From Nanobdellota archaeon (GTDB lineage Archaea > Nanobdellota > Nanobdellia > Parvarchaeales > Parvarchaeaceae), in assembly GCA_021846665.1 (NCBI GenBank), contig JAJZWM010000002.1, forward strand, positions 1 through 59,741: a stretch of 59,741 nt of DNA, given 5' to 3'. The notes below the pieces were generated by a model. The model was not told the origin of the DNA. It was given only the letters and a program-made list of their open reading frames with translations, and made no database searches. A program made the translations under genes and the position numbers. Shown one piece after another: positions 19,158 through 29,383 of this stretch. Within the stretch, counting starts at the first letter, position 1; the number at the start of each line of letters is the position of its first letter.

Positions 19158-19915
19158 AAAATAGGGCTTTTTATGCGTTTTTTAATGCAGAGTTAAAGAT
19201 GGCAAAAAGCCAGATTATAGCTTTTTCCTTCCTTTCATTTATAATAGTGGTATTAACAGGCATGCTTTCGATAAAGGCCCTGTTCAACAGTACTGATTTC
19301 TTTGAAAGTATAGGTTTAGTAATATGGCTTATGATAGGAATTGCCGCAACTAACGTAGCAGCGGGTATAGGTGTAATAGACTTTAATAAAAGAACGGGTT
19401 TACTTGTTCTATCGCAGCCAGTAGACAGGAAATTAATCTTTTTATCAAGGCTTTTTGCTGCTTTTTTGATAATTTTACTTCCTATAACAGTGCTTTATAT
19501 CTCCGGGTTCGCAATGAGTTTATTGCTTTACAAGGTAAGCATACCTAACATCTTTTTATCATATGCATTATCTGTTCTATACGCTTTTTCATTCACGGCA
19601 ATGATTTCGGGAATAAGTGCAATGTCTAGGGAGAAAAGCACGCCCATAAGCTTTGGTTTGACATTTGCTTTCCTTGCAGTTTTTGTTTTCGCAATATTTA
19701 GTAAGTTTATTGGAATGCAGCCATGGTTCTTTTTGCCCTACGGCGGATTGATAATAAGCAAGGTGATGGCGGCCCCTTATCTAATGCACATTAACCCCGG
19801 AAACTATTTTTTCTACTATATGCCATATCTGAATGAGGCATTACTTATAATGCTCTTATACTTACTGATATTCGCAGCACTCGGTACATTCTACTACTCC
19901 CGAAGAGAGCTATGA
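19154..19915 (+). CDS. ABC-2 type transporter permease
   Basis: 6 TM segments, 4-bp overlap with the ATPase gene. Confidence 0.82.
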   Translation: MKNRAFYAFFNAELKMAKSQIIAFSFLSFIIVVLTGMLSIKALFNSTDFFESIGLVIWLMIGIAATNVAAGIGVIDFNKRTGLLVLSQPVDRKLIFLSRLFAAFLIILLPITVLYISGFAMSLLLYKVSIPNIFLSYALSVLYAFSFTAMISGISAMSREKSTPISFGLTFAFLAVFVFAIFSKFIGMQPWFFLPYGGLIISKVMAAPYLMHINPGNYFFYYMPYLNEALLIMLLYLLIFAALGTFYYSRREL

Positions 19916-20970
19916 ACTTCTTTGAATAATCTTATAAAATGACTTAGATTTCTTACTTTGTTTTCTCCAGCTGCTTTCGCAACTCTATTTCTTACAGCAA
20001 GATCGAATGAATCAAGCTTCATATCAACTATTAATCCTATCTCTGCATCGATTTCATCCAGTTTCCTAAATGAACTGAAAAGGTTTCTAGCGATTTCGCT
20101 TGCCTTACTTTCACTGCCTAGAATTATTTTTTCATTTCCGTTTACCTTTTTACTGTATTCTGAAGGTATCAAAGCAGCAAATTTAATACCCTTTGATTCA
20201 AGAAACCTGCTTGCAGATATAAGTTCTCGAATGTTATTAAACAAAAAAAGCGGCTTTTTTGGAGAATAATGCCTGTATTTCATGCCAGGAGATAGCACTC
20301 TGCCCTTTTTTACAGTTTTATTTATTTTACCGGATACATATATTTTCCCTAAGAACTTTTCCAGTTCGGATACATCATAAGAACCTGGCCTAAGCAGTCT
20401 ATAAGGTTTCTTGCTTATATCTATAACTGTAGATTCAAGCCCAAACGCTGATTTACCACCATCAATTATAACTGCAACTTTTCCAAAGAAATCTGCAACT
20501 GCGTGCTTTGCTTCAGTTGCACTTGGAAAGGTAGAAATATTTGCACTGGGCGCGGCTATTGGAGCATCGCTTTCTTTTATCAATTCAAGTGCAATCTTAT
20601 TTCTGGGCATCCTTACTGCTACAGTATTTAAACCTGCTGTAACCGTTTTTGACAGATCTCTGTTTTTAAAGATAAAGGTCACAGGGCCTGGCCAAAGCCT
20701 CTTTAAAATTACCATTATATTATCGGGGATAACTGCCACTTCCTTCAGCTGACCAAAACTGCAGACATGCACAATTAAAGGGTTATCTGCTGCCCTATTT
20801 TTTACTTTAAATATTTCTTTGCATGCCTTTTCATTAAAAGCATTTGCCCCTATTCCATAAACTGTTTCCGTTGGAAAAACTACAAGTTTTCCGTTTTTAA
20901 TCTGATTTGCAGCGTATTTTATTCCTTTTTTATCAATTCTCTTCTCAGACATCTTTATTATCCTTGTCAT
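19894..20970 (-). CDS. sua5: threonylcarbamoyl-AMP synthase (Sua5/YrdC)
   Basis: FPTETVYGIGANAFN..KNRAADNPLIVH..APSANIS..GLESTVIDI..LRPGSYD plus C-terminal Sua5 domain. Confidence 0.93.
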   Translation of the reverse strand: MTRIIKMSEKRIDKKGIKYAANQIKNGKLVVFPTETVYGIGANAFNEKACKEIFKVKNRAADNPLIVHVCSFGQLKEVAVIPDNIMVILKRLWPGPVTFIFKNRDLSKTVTAGLNTVAVRMPRNKIALELIKESDAPIAAPSANISTFPSATEAKHAVADFFGKVAVIIDGGKSAFGLESTVIDISKKPYRLLRPGSYDVSELEKFLGKIYVSGKINKTVKKGRVLSPGMKYRHYSPKKPLFLFNNIRELISASRFLESKGIKFAALIPSEYSKKVNGNEKIILGSESKASEIARNLFSSFRKLDEIDAEIGLIVDMKLDSFDLAVRNRVAKAAGENKVRNLSHFIRLFKEVHSSLRE

Positions 20971-22136
20971 ACATTAATCTTCCATTTCCTGAAATTAAGA
21001 TTATTTAAAATCAATAAAACAAGTATAAGCAGAGCTATAAAAACAAATGTAAGCTTAAAACCTACATTATCTATTGAAAAACCTGACAATGTCGGCAAAA
21101 GCACACCAACTGCCATCATTATTGCGAAGAAGTAGCTGTTTGCAGCATTTCTGAATTTGTCTTTAAATGATCTACCTAATGTAATTATTGAAGTGGGATA
21201 TGCAAATCCATGCGGTATACCTAAAAGCATAAATGAAACTATGAATATATCTAGGTTCCTTGATAAAATCATTACCATTATGCCTATGAATGTTAAAATT
21301 ATAGTTTCATTCATCATAAATTTTATGTTGCGCGGGGGCTTAACCGAAAGGTATATCCTGGATAAGAAAGATGTAAGGAAAAACAATGAAAACACTAATG
21401 TAACGAGAGACAATGAAATATCAAAAGTATCCTTTTCATATATCCCTGCAAATGCTATCAAAACCGCAAAGGGTATGTTATATGCCATTATATTAAAAAC
21501 CGCCGAACGGAAACCGTAGTTTGAGAATACTTTAACTTTAACTTTCTTTTTATTTTCAATCGGAAACTTCATAAAAGGCGAAAGAACAAATGAAAGAAAA
21601 CCGAATGAGGCAAATATAAGAAAAGCTTCCCGTATATTTACAAATTTAAGAAGCTCTGACTCTATTAAAGGCCCAATTATAAGACTAAAACTCAACACAA
21701 CTGTATAGATAGAAAGTACTCTATCTCTTGTCTTTGGATCACTGAAAAGGCCTGCAGAAGTTATTATATTCGGCATTATAAAGCCTAGAAGAATTCCCAT
21801 TACTGCGGATAATATCCATATACTATAAAAATTAGAAACCCATATACCTAAAAATACAAGCATGTAAACAAAATTAGAAATTATAAAGGCCATACGTCTT
21901 TTATTTGCTGATAATTTAACATTCAAAATAGCAGTTGTCAAGAAAGTAGTAAAAGATATTAAAGCTGATATTAAACCTACTTCTGTCTCTGAAAATCCAA
22001 AGTAGTACTTAACGAGTAATGGAACAGAAGTTGTAAGCATGTTGTTGCTAGCACGTATTGAAAATGTTATTATCATTATTATTAAAACTATGTGAATAAA
22101 TGAGATACTTGAGCTACTAACCTTATTTTTTATCAT
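20967..22136 (-). CDS. MFS transporter
   Basis: 12 hydrophobic segments; 4-bp overlap with sua5. Confidence 0.8.
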   Translation of the reverse strand: MIKNKVSSSSISFIHIVLIIMIITFSIRASNNMLTTSVPLLVKYYFGFSETEVGLISALISFTTFLTTAILNVKLSANKRRMAFIISNFVYMLVFLGIWVSNFYSIWILSAVMGILLGFIMPNIITSAGLFSDPKTRDRVLSIYTVVLSFSLIIGPLIESELLKFVNIREAFLIFASFGFLSFVLSPFMKFPIENKKKVKVKVFSNYGFRSAVFNIMAYNIPFAVLIAFAGIYEKDTFDISLSLVTLVFSLFFLTSFLSRIYLSVKPPRNIKFMMNETIILTFIGIMVMILSRNLDIFIVSFMLLGIPHGFAYPTSIITLGRSFKDKFRNAANSYFFAIMMAVGVLLPTLSGFSIDNVGFKLTFVFIALLILVLLILNNLNFRKWKINV

Positions 22137-22141
22137 AGACT

Positions 22142-22360
22142 TTACTTATATTTTATTTTCATTATCTTGAATAAGCCTTTCCAACGGTATAAAACAAGCC
22201 ATCCAAATCCAAGGTATACTATCCCTATAAGGCTTGCTCCATTAGGACCAAAATATTTCGTTAAAAAAACTAATATAAGCACAAAACCAACTAAAAAATA
22301 AAGTATTACCACAGAAAAGAATATCTTTTTCTTTCTACTACTTAATTCTTCAGTTATCAT
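22142..22360 (-). CDS. small two-TM membrane protein
   Basis: 72 aa, co-directional with the MFS gene. Confidence 0.5.
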   Translation of the reverse strand: MITEELSSRKKKIFFSVVILYFLVGFVLILVFLTKYFGPNGASLIGIVYLGFGWLVLYRWKGLFKIMKIKYK

Positions 22361-22440
22361 TAAGAATTAATAACTCATTCAGTTATATTATTTTAATTAT
22401 ATGAAAAACTATTTATATTATAACTAATAACTATTATAGA

Positions 22441-23535
22441 ATGAATAATTATATAAAAAACATTAAAAACTATTCTAAAAGGGAAGATTTCTTTAAAGGA
22501 GAATGGTACAGATTCAAAGACCCATTTGAAAAGACAATTTCAAGTAATAATAGTGAAGATGGCATGTTAATTTGGCTAAAAGCAATAGCAAAATATCATA
22601 TAAACAAAGACACTGGTTCGGTATACTGGATAGAAAAGGCAAAGTCAAACGGAATAACAAACGAAGAAATAGATAAGGTCAAAAATTTAGATTCGCTTGT
22701 ATCATTACTTGGAAACTCAGATTCTAGTCTTTTAAAGAAAGAAAATGGTTACAAAGATTATTACATGCCCAAAAACTTTGGATTGGAGAATATGTTCAAA
22801 AGCTCGTCATCAGGCACAACGGGGCCGGCAAAGACTGTTTATCATACCACCCAGTCTTTGTCTATTTCTGCAGTCAACGAATACACAGGGATAAAAGCAC
22901 AGTACCCTGTAAAAGGATTAAAAAATAAGATGTTATTGGCTGCTGGACCTGTAGGTGCTTATCAGGAAGAACACAAGAAGCTTGCAGAGCTTCTCGAAAT
23001 GAAATATGTAGGAAATGAATTTGAAACAAAGGGATTGAAGCTTTTAAGTCCACAGGAAATGATGGAGAAAATGAAGCCTGTCATGGAAAAAGAGGTATAC
23101 ACATTGAAGCAAGGTAACGTCGGAATAGCAACCGCTGCAATGGAAATGCTTTCAATGATGCCAAAAGAGGTATTTTATGGTACAGACATAATAAAAGTAT
23201 CAGGAACCCAGATAAACGCAGATATGCTAAAAAATATGGAAAATAAGCTAGGTAAAAAACTCATACCAATGTATGGCCACTATGCAGGAAAATCTTCAAT
23301 AGGCTTTACAGATAATAATATAGTTTATTTCCCATCCTTTCCTGTTACATACATTTATATGAACTATCAGGGAAAAACTCCTGAATACAAAGAAAAAGCT
23401 CCTACAAAGCTGATAGTCGCTGAACCGGAATTATTGCTGATAAACGATGAAGATTACGCAGTAAAGACAAAGTCAACAAAAACAACAAAATCTTTTAAAA
23501 ATATAGATGGGATTTCGAATCTCTCAAGAGCTTAA
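22441..23535 (+). CDS. divergent, short ANL/LuxE-like (acyl-adenylase fold) protein
   Basis: SSSSGTTGPAKTVYHT phosphate-binding motif; lacks an obvious ANL C-terminal domain. Confidence 0.6.
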   Translation: MNNYIKNIKNYSKREDFFKGEWYRFKDPFEKTISSNNSEDGMLIWLKAIAKYHINKDTGSVYWIEKAKSNGITNEEIDKVKNLDSLVSLLGNSDSSLLKKENGYKDYYMPKNFGLENMFKSSSSGTTGPAKTVYHTTQSLSISAVNEYTGIKAQYPVKGLKNKMLLAAGPVGAYQEEHKKLAELLEMKYVGNEFETKGLKLLSPQEMMEKMKPVMEKEVYTLKQGNVGIATAAMEMLSMMPKEVFYGTDIIKVSGTQINADMLKNMENKLGKKLIPMYGHYAGKSSIGFTDNNIVYFPSFPVTYIYMNYQGKTPEYKEKAPTKLIVAEPELLLINDEDYAVKTKSTKTTKSFKNIDGISNLSRA

Positions 23536-23536
23536 A

Positions 23537-24892
23537 CTAATAGTGCTCTATTCCCCTTTTATCTATAATCTTAGGGCTTTTAAGTTTTTTAGGATCATAG
23601 AAAGGAATTTTGTCTTTATCGACCAGCTCAACATCAAGCGAAGCTAATTTTTTGTCAAGTACATACTTTAGTTCCATCTCTTTTTGGGATAATTTATCTA
23701 AGACTAGATTCATTACTACTTCTTTATTTCCTTTAAACTCATTTTTATAGAAGTAAAAAGTCATCTTATCTAAACCATTTTCTCTAGTTATTTCAGCATA
23801 GCCTTCTCCCAGATTTAATTTTCTTGATGTAAAAGCAAGAACATCGTCTAGTATTATGTCATCTAATTTTGATACGCTGAAGTTAACAAGTTTATTTGTC
23901 CTGCCAAGAAATTCTAAATACATATAATCCTTGTCTATGCCTATGAACCTAACTTTTTCCTTTGTATTATAATTTATTAGAGGTACATGATCATGACCCT
24001 TTAATCCTTTGCTTATCAAAAGCAATTCTCCTTCAAGTCCCTTAAGTTTATTATTTGAAGGATAATAAACTTTGCCACTGGAGTAAATACCAAATTCATT
24101 GTTATACCTAGAGAGTTTAAACATAGAGGTATCTTGTGTATCTTCATTCTTTAACATCTCCTCTGAATAGAACTTACTACCACAAACTCTTTCAGTGGAA
24201 GCTAGTAAATCTATTATACCTTTTACGGGTATAAGAGAATAAAGTAGTTTGCTTCTCTCAAGATTTAGAGGCTCGCCGCCTACTGCGACATATACTTCAT
24301 TTTTACTCACTAGATAATTTAATTCTTCTCTCGATTTTGCATCTAGATTATATATCTCTCTAAATAAAATAGAGGGTAATCCTGTTATTAGTATCTTTTT
24401 ATTAACTTTTGGATGCGAATTTAATATATAATTTGACTTTTTCAAAACATCTAAAGTCGTTTGACCTGGCCCAGGATTTAATTCTATAGATTTTCCAACA
24501 TCTGATATAGATGACATGGTTATTCCACTTATAGCTGGCCTGGGTGGAGCAATATTTATATTTATATAAGGTATCTCTCCGAGTAACTCCTTATACACGT
24601 TTACAAAAGTCTGCCCAAAAATTTTCATATCATCATAAGTTATAGGTATAACTTTAGGTTTTCCGGTTGAACCAGAAGTTTGAAATAAGGATACATTTGT
24701 ACGTATATTAGGTATAAATTTATAGAAATCATCAATGAAAATCGCTCCTGAAATTATTGGGACATTAGCAATTACCTCTTCTAAATTCTTTGAATTTAAA
24801 TTTCTTAGGTTTTTATATGAATCTGACTTATAAAATTCTATATTATTTAATGCATATTCAAAAGCAGATTTAACGTTAGGCTTTGCTGTCAT
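23537..24892 (-). CDS. ANL-superfamily (PaaK/LuxE-like) adenylate-forming enzyme
   Basis: FQTSGSTGKPKVIPIT, STERVCGSKF, GRTNKLVNFS, C-terminal KSPKIIDKRG. Confidence 0.72.
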   Translation of the reverse strand: MTAKPNVKSAFEYALNNIEFYKSDSYKNLRNLNSKNLEEVIANVPIISGAIFIDDFYKFIPNIRTNVSLFQTSGSTGKPKVIPITYDDMKIFGQTFVNVYKELLGEIPYININIAPPRPAISGITMSSISDVGKSIELNPGPGQTTLDVLKKSNYILNSHPKVNKKILITGLPSILFREIYNLDAKSREELNYLVSKNEVYVAVGGEPLNLERSKLLYSLIPVKGIIDLLASTERVCGSKFYSEEMLKNEDTQDTSMFKLSRYNNEFGIYSSGKVYYPSNNKLKGLEGELLLISKGLKGHDHVPLINYNTKEKVRFIGIDKDYMYLEFLGRTNKLVNFSVSKLDDIILDDVLAFTSRKLNLGEGYAEITRENGLDKMTFYFYKNEFKGNKEVVMNLVLDKLSQKEMELKYVLDKKLASLDVELVDKDKIPFYDPKKLKSPKIIDKRGIEHY

Positions 24893-25416
24893 AATGAAAC
24901 CTCAGAGACAAATTTACATTCTGTATCTCCTTTTGCTTTGCAATATATCTCTTTAGTTGAATATTTTTTATTGAGTAAACTTGTAAAAATTGCATTCAGA
25001 CCTCCCGCTAAAAAAAAGCACACTGGTTTTTCTGCTTTACCAAATATATCTATATATGCTTCCGCCATTGGAGAAGGATTAATTGTGATTAAAATTTTAT
25101 CTTTATCAAAATTAAAAACTAACTTTCCAAGACCCGAAGTTGCAACGACGTCGGATATTAAATCAATTGTTTTATTTATATCATTATTAAATCTATTTTT
25201 ATAATCGCTTATTATGTTTCCTATACTAATTGAACCAGCATTGTATGCCTCGTTTTCATTATATTTCATGAGTTTACCAATCAAAGATACAAATATGCTC
25301 ATATTTATAAGTACACCGGGCCTATTCATTAACAATAACCTATTATTCTCAAATCTTATGTTTCTAGTCAAAAGCATCTCATTTAAGAAATTATTTGGAG
25401 CGGTATCACTTGACAT
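24889..25416 (-). CDS. V4R-domain small-molecule-binding protein
   Basis: C-terminal IYCKAKGDTECKFV (CxxxGDxxCxF); overlaps the next gene by 4 bp. Confidence 0.72.
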   Translation of the reverse strand: MSSDTAPNNFLNEMLLTRNIRFENNRLLLMNRPGVLINMSIFVSLIGKLMKYNENEAYNAGSISIGNIISDYKNRFNNDINKTIDLISDVVATSGLGKLVFNFDKDKILITINPSPMAEAYIDIFGKAEKPVCFFLAGGLNAIFTSLLNKKYSTKEIYCKAKGDTECKFVSEVSL

Positions 25417-26071
25417 ATATCCCGCCCTGGTCTATTCTCATAGGAAGCATTGATCTATCATTATTTGTCCTTCTCATCTTTATTATCTGCATACTCCTAT
25501 CGAAATCTCCACCTAAACCAGTATAGAAAAGCTTTATAACTGCATCAGAGAGATATTCTCCACTAAAATAAAGAGTATCGTTTTCTGATACCTGTGGCTG
25601 TTCATCAGTAACTATTGCAGTTACCTTTAACTTTTTAAGTTCGGTAACTAAATCGAGCATAAATTTTCTGAATTTGCTTCTATCTTCCATATACATCGAG
25701 ATAGCAGACAAAGAATCAATTACAACCCTAGAAATCTTATTTTGGTTGATAACATCAAGTACCCCTAAATATTCAAAATTTATGGGAGAGTTAAATAAAA
25801 TGATTAATTTTTTCTTAGAAATAAAATCCTTTACATCATTTAACCCTATAGTTTCCATGTCGCTTATCAAATCATCAACGTTTTCTTCAAATGATACTAA
25901 TAAACAAGTTTCTCCATTCTTCAAACCTTCATATAAAAATGACATCCCAAGAAGTGATTTTCCAGAACCGGGCCCACCTAATACACTTATTACAGAACCG
26001 AGTTCAAATCCCCCATCTATTTTTTGATCTAGACCATGTATACCACTAGGTATTCTTTTTACTCCTGTCAT
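25406..26071 (-). CDS. KaiC/RadA-like RecA-superfamily ATPase
   Basis: IPSGIHGLDQKIDGGFELGSVISVLGGPGSGKS; ISRVVIDSLSAI Walker B. Confidence 0.92.
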   Translation of the reverse strand: MTGVKRIPSGIHGLDQKIDGGFELGSVISVLGGPGSGKSLLGMSFLYEGLKNGETCLLVSFEENVDDLISDMETIGLNDVKDFISKKKLIILFNSPINFEYLGVLDVINQNKISRVVIDSLSAISMYMEDRSKFRKFMLDLVTELKKLKVTAIVTDEQPQVSENDTLYFSGEYLSDAVIKLFYTGLGGDFDRSMQIIKMRRTNNDRSMLPMRIDQGGIYVK

Positions 26072-26126
26072 ATTAGTTTATATGGAAAAAGTATTTAATA
26101 AACTTTTAGGTTTATCTTTTAAATAA

Positions 26127-27074
26127 TTAACTATTATCCTGTGTTTTTTCTTCTTTTTCATCGTTTTTATCTGGTACATTCTTTACATTGCTCTTTTCAA
26201 ATAAATCTTTTATTCCTTCAACTCCTACAGGTGTAGGTATACTAAATCCTTTGCTATCAGTTGGGATAAATATCATAAGGTTCTTACCGCTTAGACTTAT
26301 TTCATACATCATATTAAGAGATCTTAGCTGCATTGCGAACAAATCTTTTTTGTACTTTGAACTTGCTTCTATAATTTTATCTGCAGCAAGCGATTCGCTC
26401 TCTGCCAGTTTAACTCTTGCCTGTTTCTCTCTATCTGCTACAGCAACTCTTGCCATTGCATCCTGCAAATCCGGCGGTATGCTTACATCTCTTATTTCAA
26501 CAGATATTGCTTCTATCCCCCAGTTCGATACTCTATCTTGTATCAAGTTCTTCACATCCTTGCCTATTACGTCCCTGCCAGCCAGCATTTCCGATAATTC
26601 AGTTTTACCGATTATATCCCTTAAAGCTGTTTGTGCTGCTAATTGCACGGAATCTCTATAAATTTGAACGTTTAAAACGGCGTTCTCTGAGTTAAGGACT
26701 TTCCAAAAAAGAAGTGCATCAACATCTACAGGAACATTGTCCTTTGTAAGCGTTTTCTCTGCCTTGAAAATAGTATTAATTACTCTTAAATCCAATGTAA
26801 TCGGTGTAGTCTGCACAAAAGGTATAAGAATATGTATGCCTGGCCCCATTATGCCAACATACTTTCCAAATGAAAGAACAGCTTTTCTATTCCACTGATT
26901 GACTATTCTTATTGCAGCGACTAAAAACACAATGAAAAATAATACTCCAATTACTATACCCGCATACAAATTAACAATAGAAAGCAGATATCCTATAACT
27001 GCAGGAATGAGAATAACGAAAATTATACCAAGTATATCTCCATTAAAGTTTTTCATCTCTTCGGCCATAAACAT
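26127..27074 (-). CDS. SPFH/Band 7 (stomatin/slipin-like) protein
   Basis: N-terminal TM pair; RIVNQWNRKAVLSFGKYVGIMGPGIHILIPFVQ..TKDNVPVDVDALLFWKV. Confidence 0.92.
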   Translation of the reverse strand: MFMAEEMKNFNGDILGIIFVILIPAVIGYLLSIVNLYAGIVIGVLFFIVFLVAAIRIVNQWNRKAVLSFGKYVGIMGPGIHILIPFVQTTPITLDLRVINTIFKAEKTLTKDNVPVDVDALLFWKVLNSENAVLNVQIYRDSVQLAAQTALRDIIGKTELSEMLAGRDVIGKDVKNLIQDRVSNWGIEAISVEIRDVSIPPDLQDAMARVAVADREKQARVKLAESESLAADKIIEASSKYKKDLFAMQLRSLNMMYEISLSGKNLMIFIPTDSKGFSIPTPVGVEGIKDLFEKSNVKNVPDKNDEKEEKTQDNS

Positions 27075-27208
27075 TAAACAAAATCTCAGGTTAAATAGTT
27101 TATATTTAAAAATTTAGTAACAATAGCCAGATTTTATTACAATTATATAAAAGAATTTTCTTTTAGAGATAATTATAAACAGTTGCTGTTGAATTAAATT
27201 CCTTTATT

Positions 27209-28042
27209 TTATGAACTTTTCTTTCTAAGTATAATAGGGCCATTGTCTATCCAGTATTTTATGCCATCCTTTGAAATAAAATACCTATCATTTTTATTTA
27301 GATATCCTACAACATCTGATATTGGGTCCAATAAAATTCTTTCGCCTTTTCTATTTCTGAGCTCTATCCAAACATGACCTGCTTTTTCTCCATATCTTTC
27401 TACTATGCCCATAACATATGATGGCTTTAAACCAGTTCTTTTTTCTTCTTTATTAAGTAAAATAGTTAATGTAACGGCAAATTCGTGGCAGAGGAAAGGG
27501 CCATCAATCAATGAATCTTCTAATGGTATAGCTTTTCCATCACGCTTATTATTACTCTCTAGATATGATAAATCCGCATTTGTTAGTATTCCCTCCTCTT
27601 TGCTATAATCATCAGTATAATCCATCATACGGTAATACAATTTTAGATATACTGAATTTGCTATCGTCAAAGCTCTATCCAATCCCGTTTTATTGCTAGC
27701 TTCTGAGCTCGCGAATTTGTAAATTTCATATAAAGTAGAGGATTTATTCCATAGATTGTTATTTATATATATCCCATAAACTTCTGACAAAAAATCCTTT
27801 GTAAAACTATCATCATGAATTTTAGAGGATATCTCATCGGTTAATCCGGCGTTTAAAACTATATCCCCTTTTTCGATTTTGTTAGGATAATTTAACACAA
27901 TTTTATAATCCTTTAATTCATTTAAATTCACTACTGAATTTTTATATTCACTTTTTTTGAGGATAGCGGATAAATCCGATGTCATATAGTTTATAGAAAT
28001 AAAATTATATATAAATTTTAATTTATCAAATCTTGTTTCCAA
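27209..28042 (-). CDS. transglutaminase-like domain protein
   Basis: Putative C/H/D triad: GPFLCHEFAVTL .. AGHVWIEL .. LLDPISD. Confidence 0.65.
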   Translation of the reverse strand: METRFDKLKFIYNFISINYMTSDLSAILKKSEYKNSVVNLNELKDYKIVLNYPNKIEKGDIVLNAGLTDEISSKIHDDSFTKDFLSEVYGIYINNNLWNKSSTLYEIYKFASSEASNKTGLDRALTIANSVYLKLYYRMMDYTDDYSKEEGILTNADLSYLESNNKRDGKAIPLEDSLIDGPFLCHEFAVTLTILLNKEEKRTGLKPSYVMGIVERYGEKAGHVWIELRNRKGERILLDPISDVVGYLNKNDRYFISKDGIKYWIDNGPIILRKKSS

Positions 28043-29291
28043 AATCTCTTATTTTATGACCACCAACATATGCTCTGTTAAATATCATAATAGAAGACAA
28101 AGTAAATATTATGCTTAATATAAATGTAAATATATAACCAATGTAAAACGACAAAAGGCCTGAAGAAAATGCTCCCAAAACACCAGATAAGCCTATTATT
28201 GCAGACCATAGACCTACATAATGCGCTTCCATCTTACCTGCTATGTTGACGTATATTATGACTGAAGCAGAGATGTTCCAAAGTGCATATCCTAAGCCTG
28301 CTACAAAATATGAGAAAAAGTTGAGATAAAGAACAGCAGTTAATGACAGGATAGAAATTATTGCAATAAAATAACTAGTTGAACGTATAAGAGTTGAAAG
28401 CTTATAATATCTTCTTAGCGTATTTTTTGCCTTTCCCAACATAAAAATTGTATAAACAATAACTTGGCCAAAACCATTCAGGATATTTATAAGGAATATA
28501 TCAGAATAAGATATTTTATAAGAATAAAGAAACGGAATGTAAGAAGTATTAAAAAGATAAATCCCAAAATTTACAATGGCAATGGCAGCAAATATGGTCA
28601 TTATCCTTACTGTCTTTTGTCTTCTCCTTATTTTCGCAAGCTCAATTATAAGTCGATGACTTGTGAGTATCTGTGGAAACTTGCTTAAAGCATTCAGCAT
28701 TGGAAACATCCTGTGCAAATGCTTCTCTTTATCTTGCTTAATCTTTTCTGTTTCTTCCTTTACGAAAAAGATAGTAAATATCAAAGAGATTATATTGAAT
28801 GCAAACAGTATCAGTAGATATCTTGCAATTACATCGCTAAAAAGCAGTACCCCTGGTATATACCCTATAATATTACCTACTATACTCATCAAACCGTATA
28901 TCCCATAATAAGACCTTAATAGAGTATTTTTCCTTCGGTTCATTATCAACATATTTATGGCAGGAGAGGAAGCAGTCAGAATAAAAGCATAAGCGGCGTA
29001 TATTATCACTGCCAGCAGTATGCTATGCAATAAATACAAAAGTACTATTAAAGGGATAACTCCAATAACAGAGATCATTATAAATAATTTTATCTTTCTA
29101 AGATTCTGAGTAAGCTCACCCCAAAACAGAGACGCAGGAATAACTGCAAGAGAATACGCAGTGGTAGCAAGACTAACATCAACTACATTTCCATGTAATT
29201 CCAATATATATAGTGGGATTATAACGCTGAAACCAGAGGAAATAGCAGCGATTGGAAATATAATCGAAAGCCAATACTTGTCTTTATCCAT
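28026..29291 (-). CDS. MFS transporter
   Basis: 12 TM segments; 17-bp overlap with the following gene. Confidence 0.8.
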   Translation of the reverse strand: MDKDKYWLSIIFPIAAISSGFSVIIPLYILELHGNVVDVSLATTAYSLAVIPASLFWGELTQNLRKIKLFIMISVIGVIPLIVLLYLLHSILLAVIIYAAYAFILTASSPAINMLIMNRRKNTLLRSYYGIYGLMSIVGNIIGYIPGVLLFSDVIARYLLILFAFNIISLIFTIFFVKEETEKIKQDKEKHLHRMFPMLNALSKFPQILTSHRLIIELAKIRRRQKTVRIMTIFAAIAIVNFGIYLFNTSYIPFLYSYKISYSDIFLINILNGFGQVIVYTIFMLGKAKNTLRRYYKLSTLIRSTSYFIAIISILSLTAVLYLNFFSYFVAGLGYALWNISASVIIYVNIAGKMEAHYVGLWSAIIGLSGVLGAFSSGLLSFYIGYIFTFILSIIFTLSSIMIFNRAYVGGHKIRDFGNKI

Positions 29292-29383
29292 ATAATATTA
29301 GGACGATACAGATTTAGTTATTAAATTTTAACTTTTAGATATTAAACGATAAGTAATTAAAGTAAATCAGTTCTAATATATTT

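Noticed and set aside
19894-19915. 22-bp convergent overlap of the ABC permease and sua5
   Set aside because: Ordinary gene packing in a compact archaeal genome
26188-26695. Two plus-strand ORFs (157 and 92 aa) opposite the SPFH gene
   Set aside because: Antisense to a conserved CDS; low-complexity Ser/Leu composition
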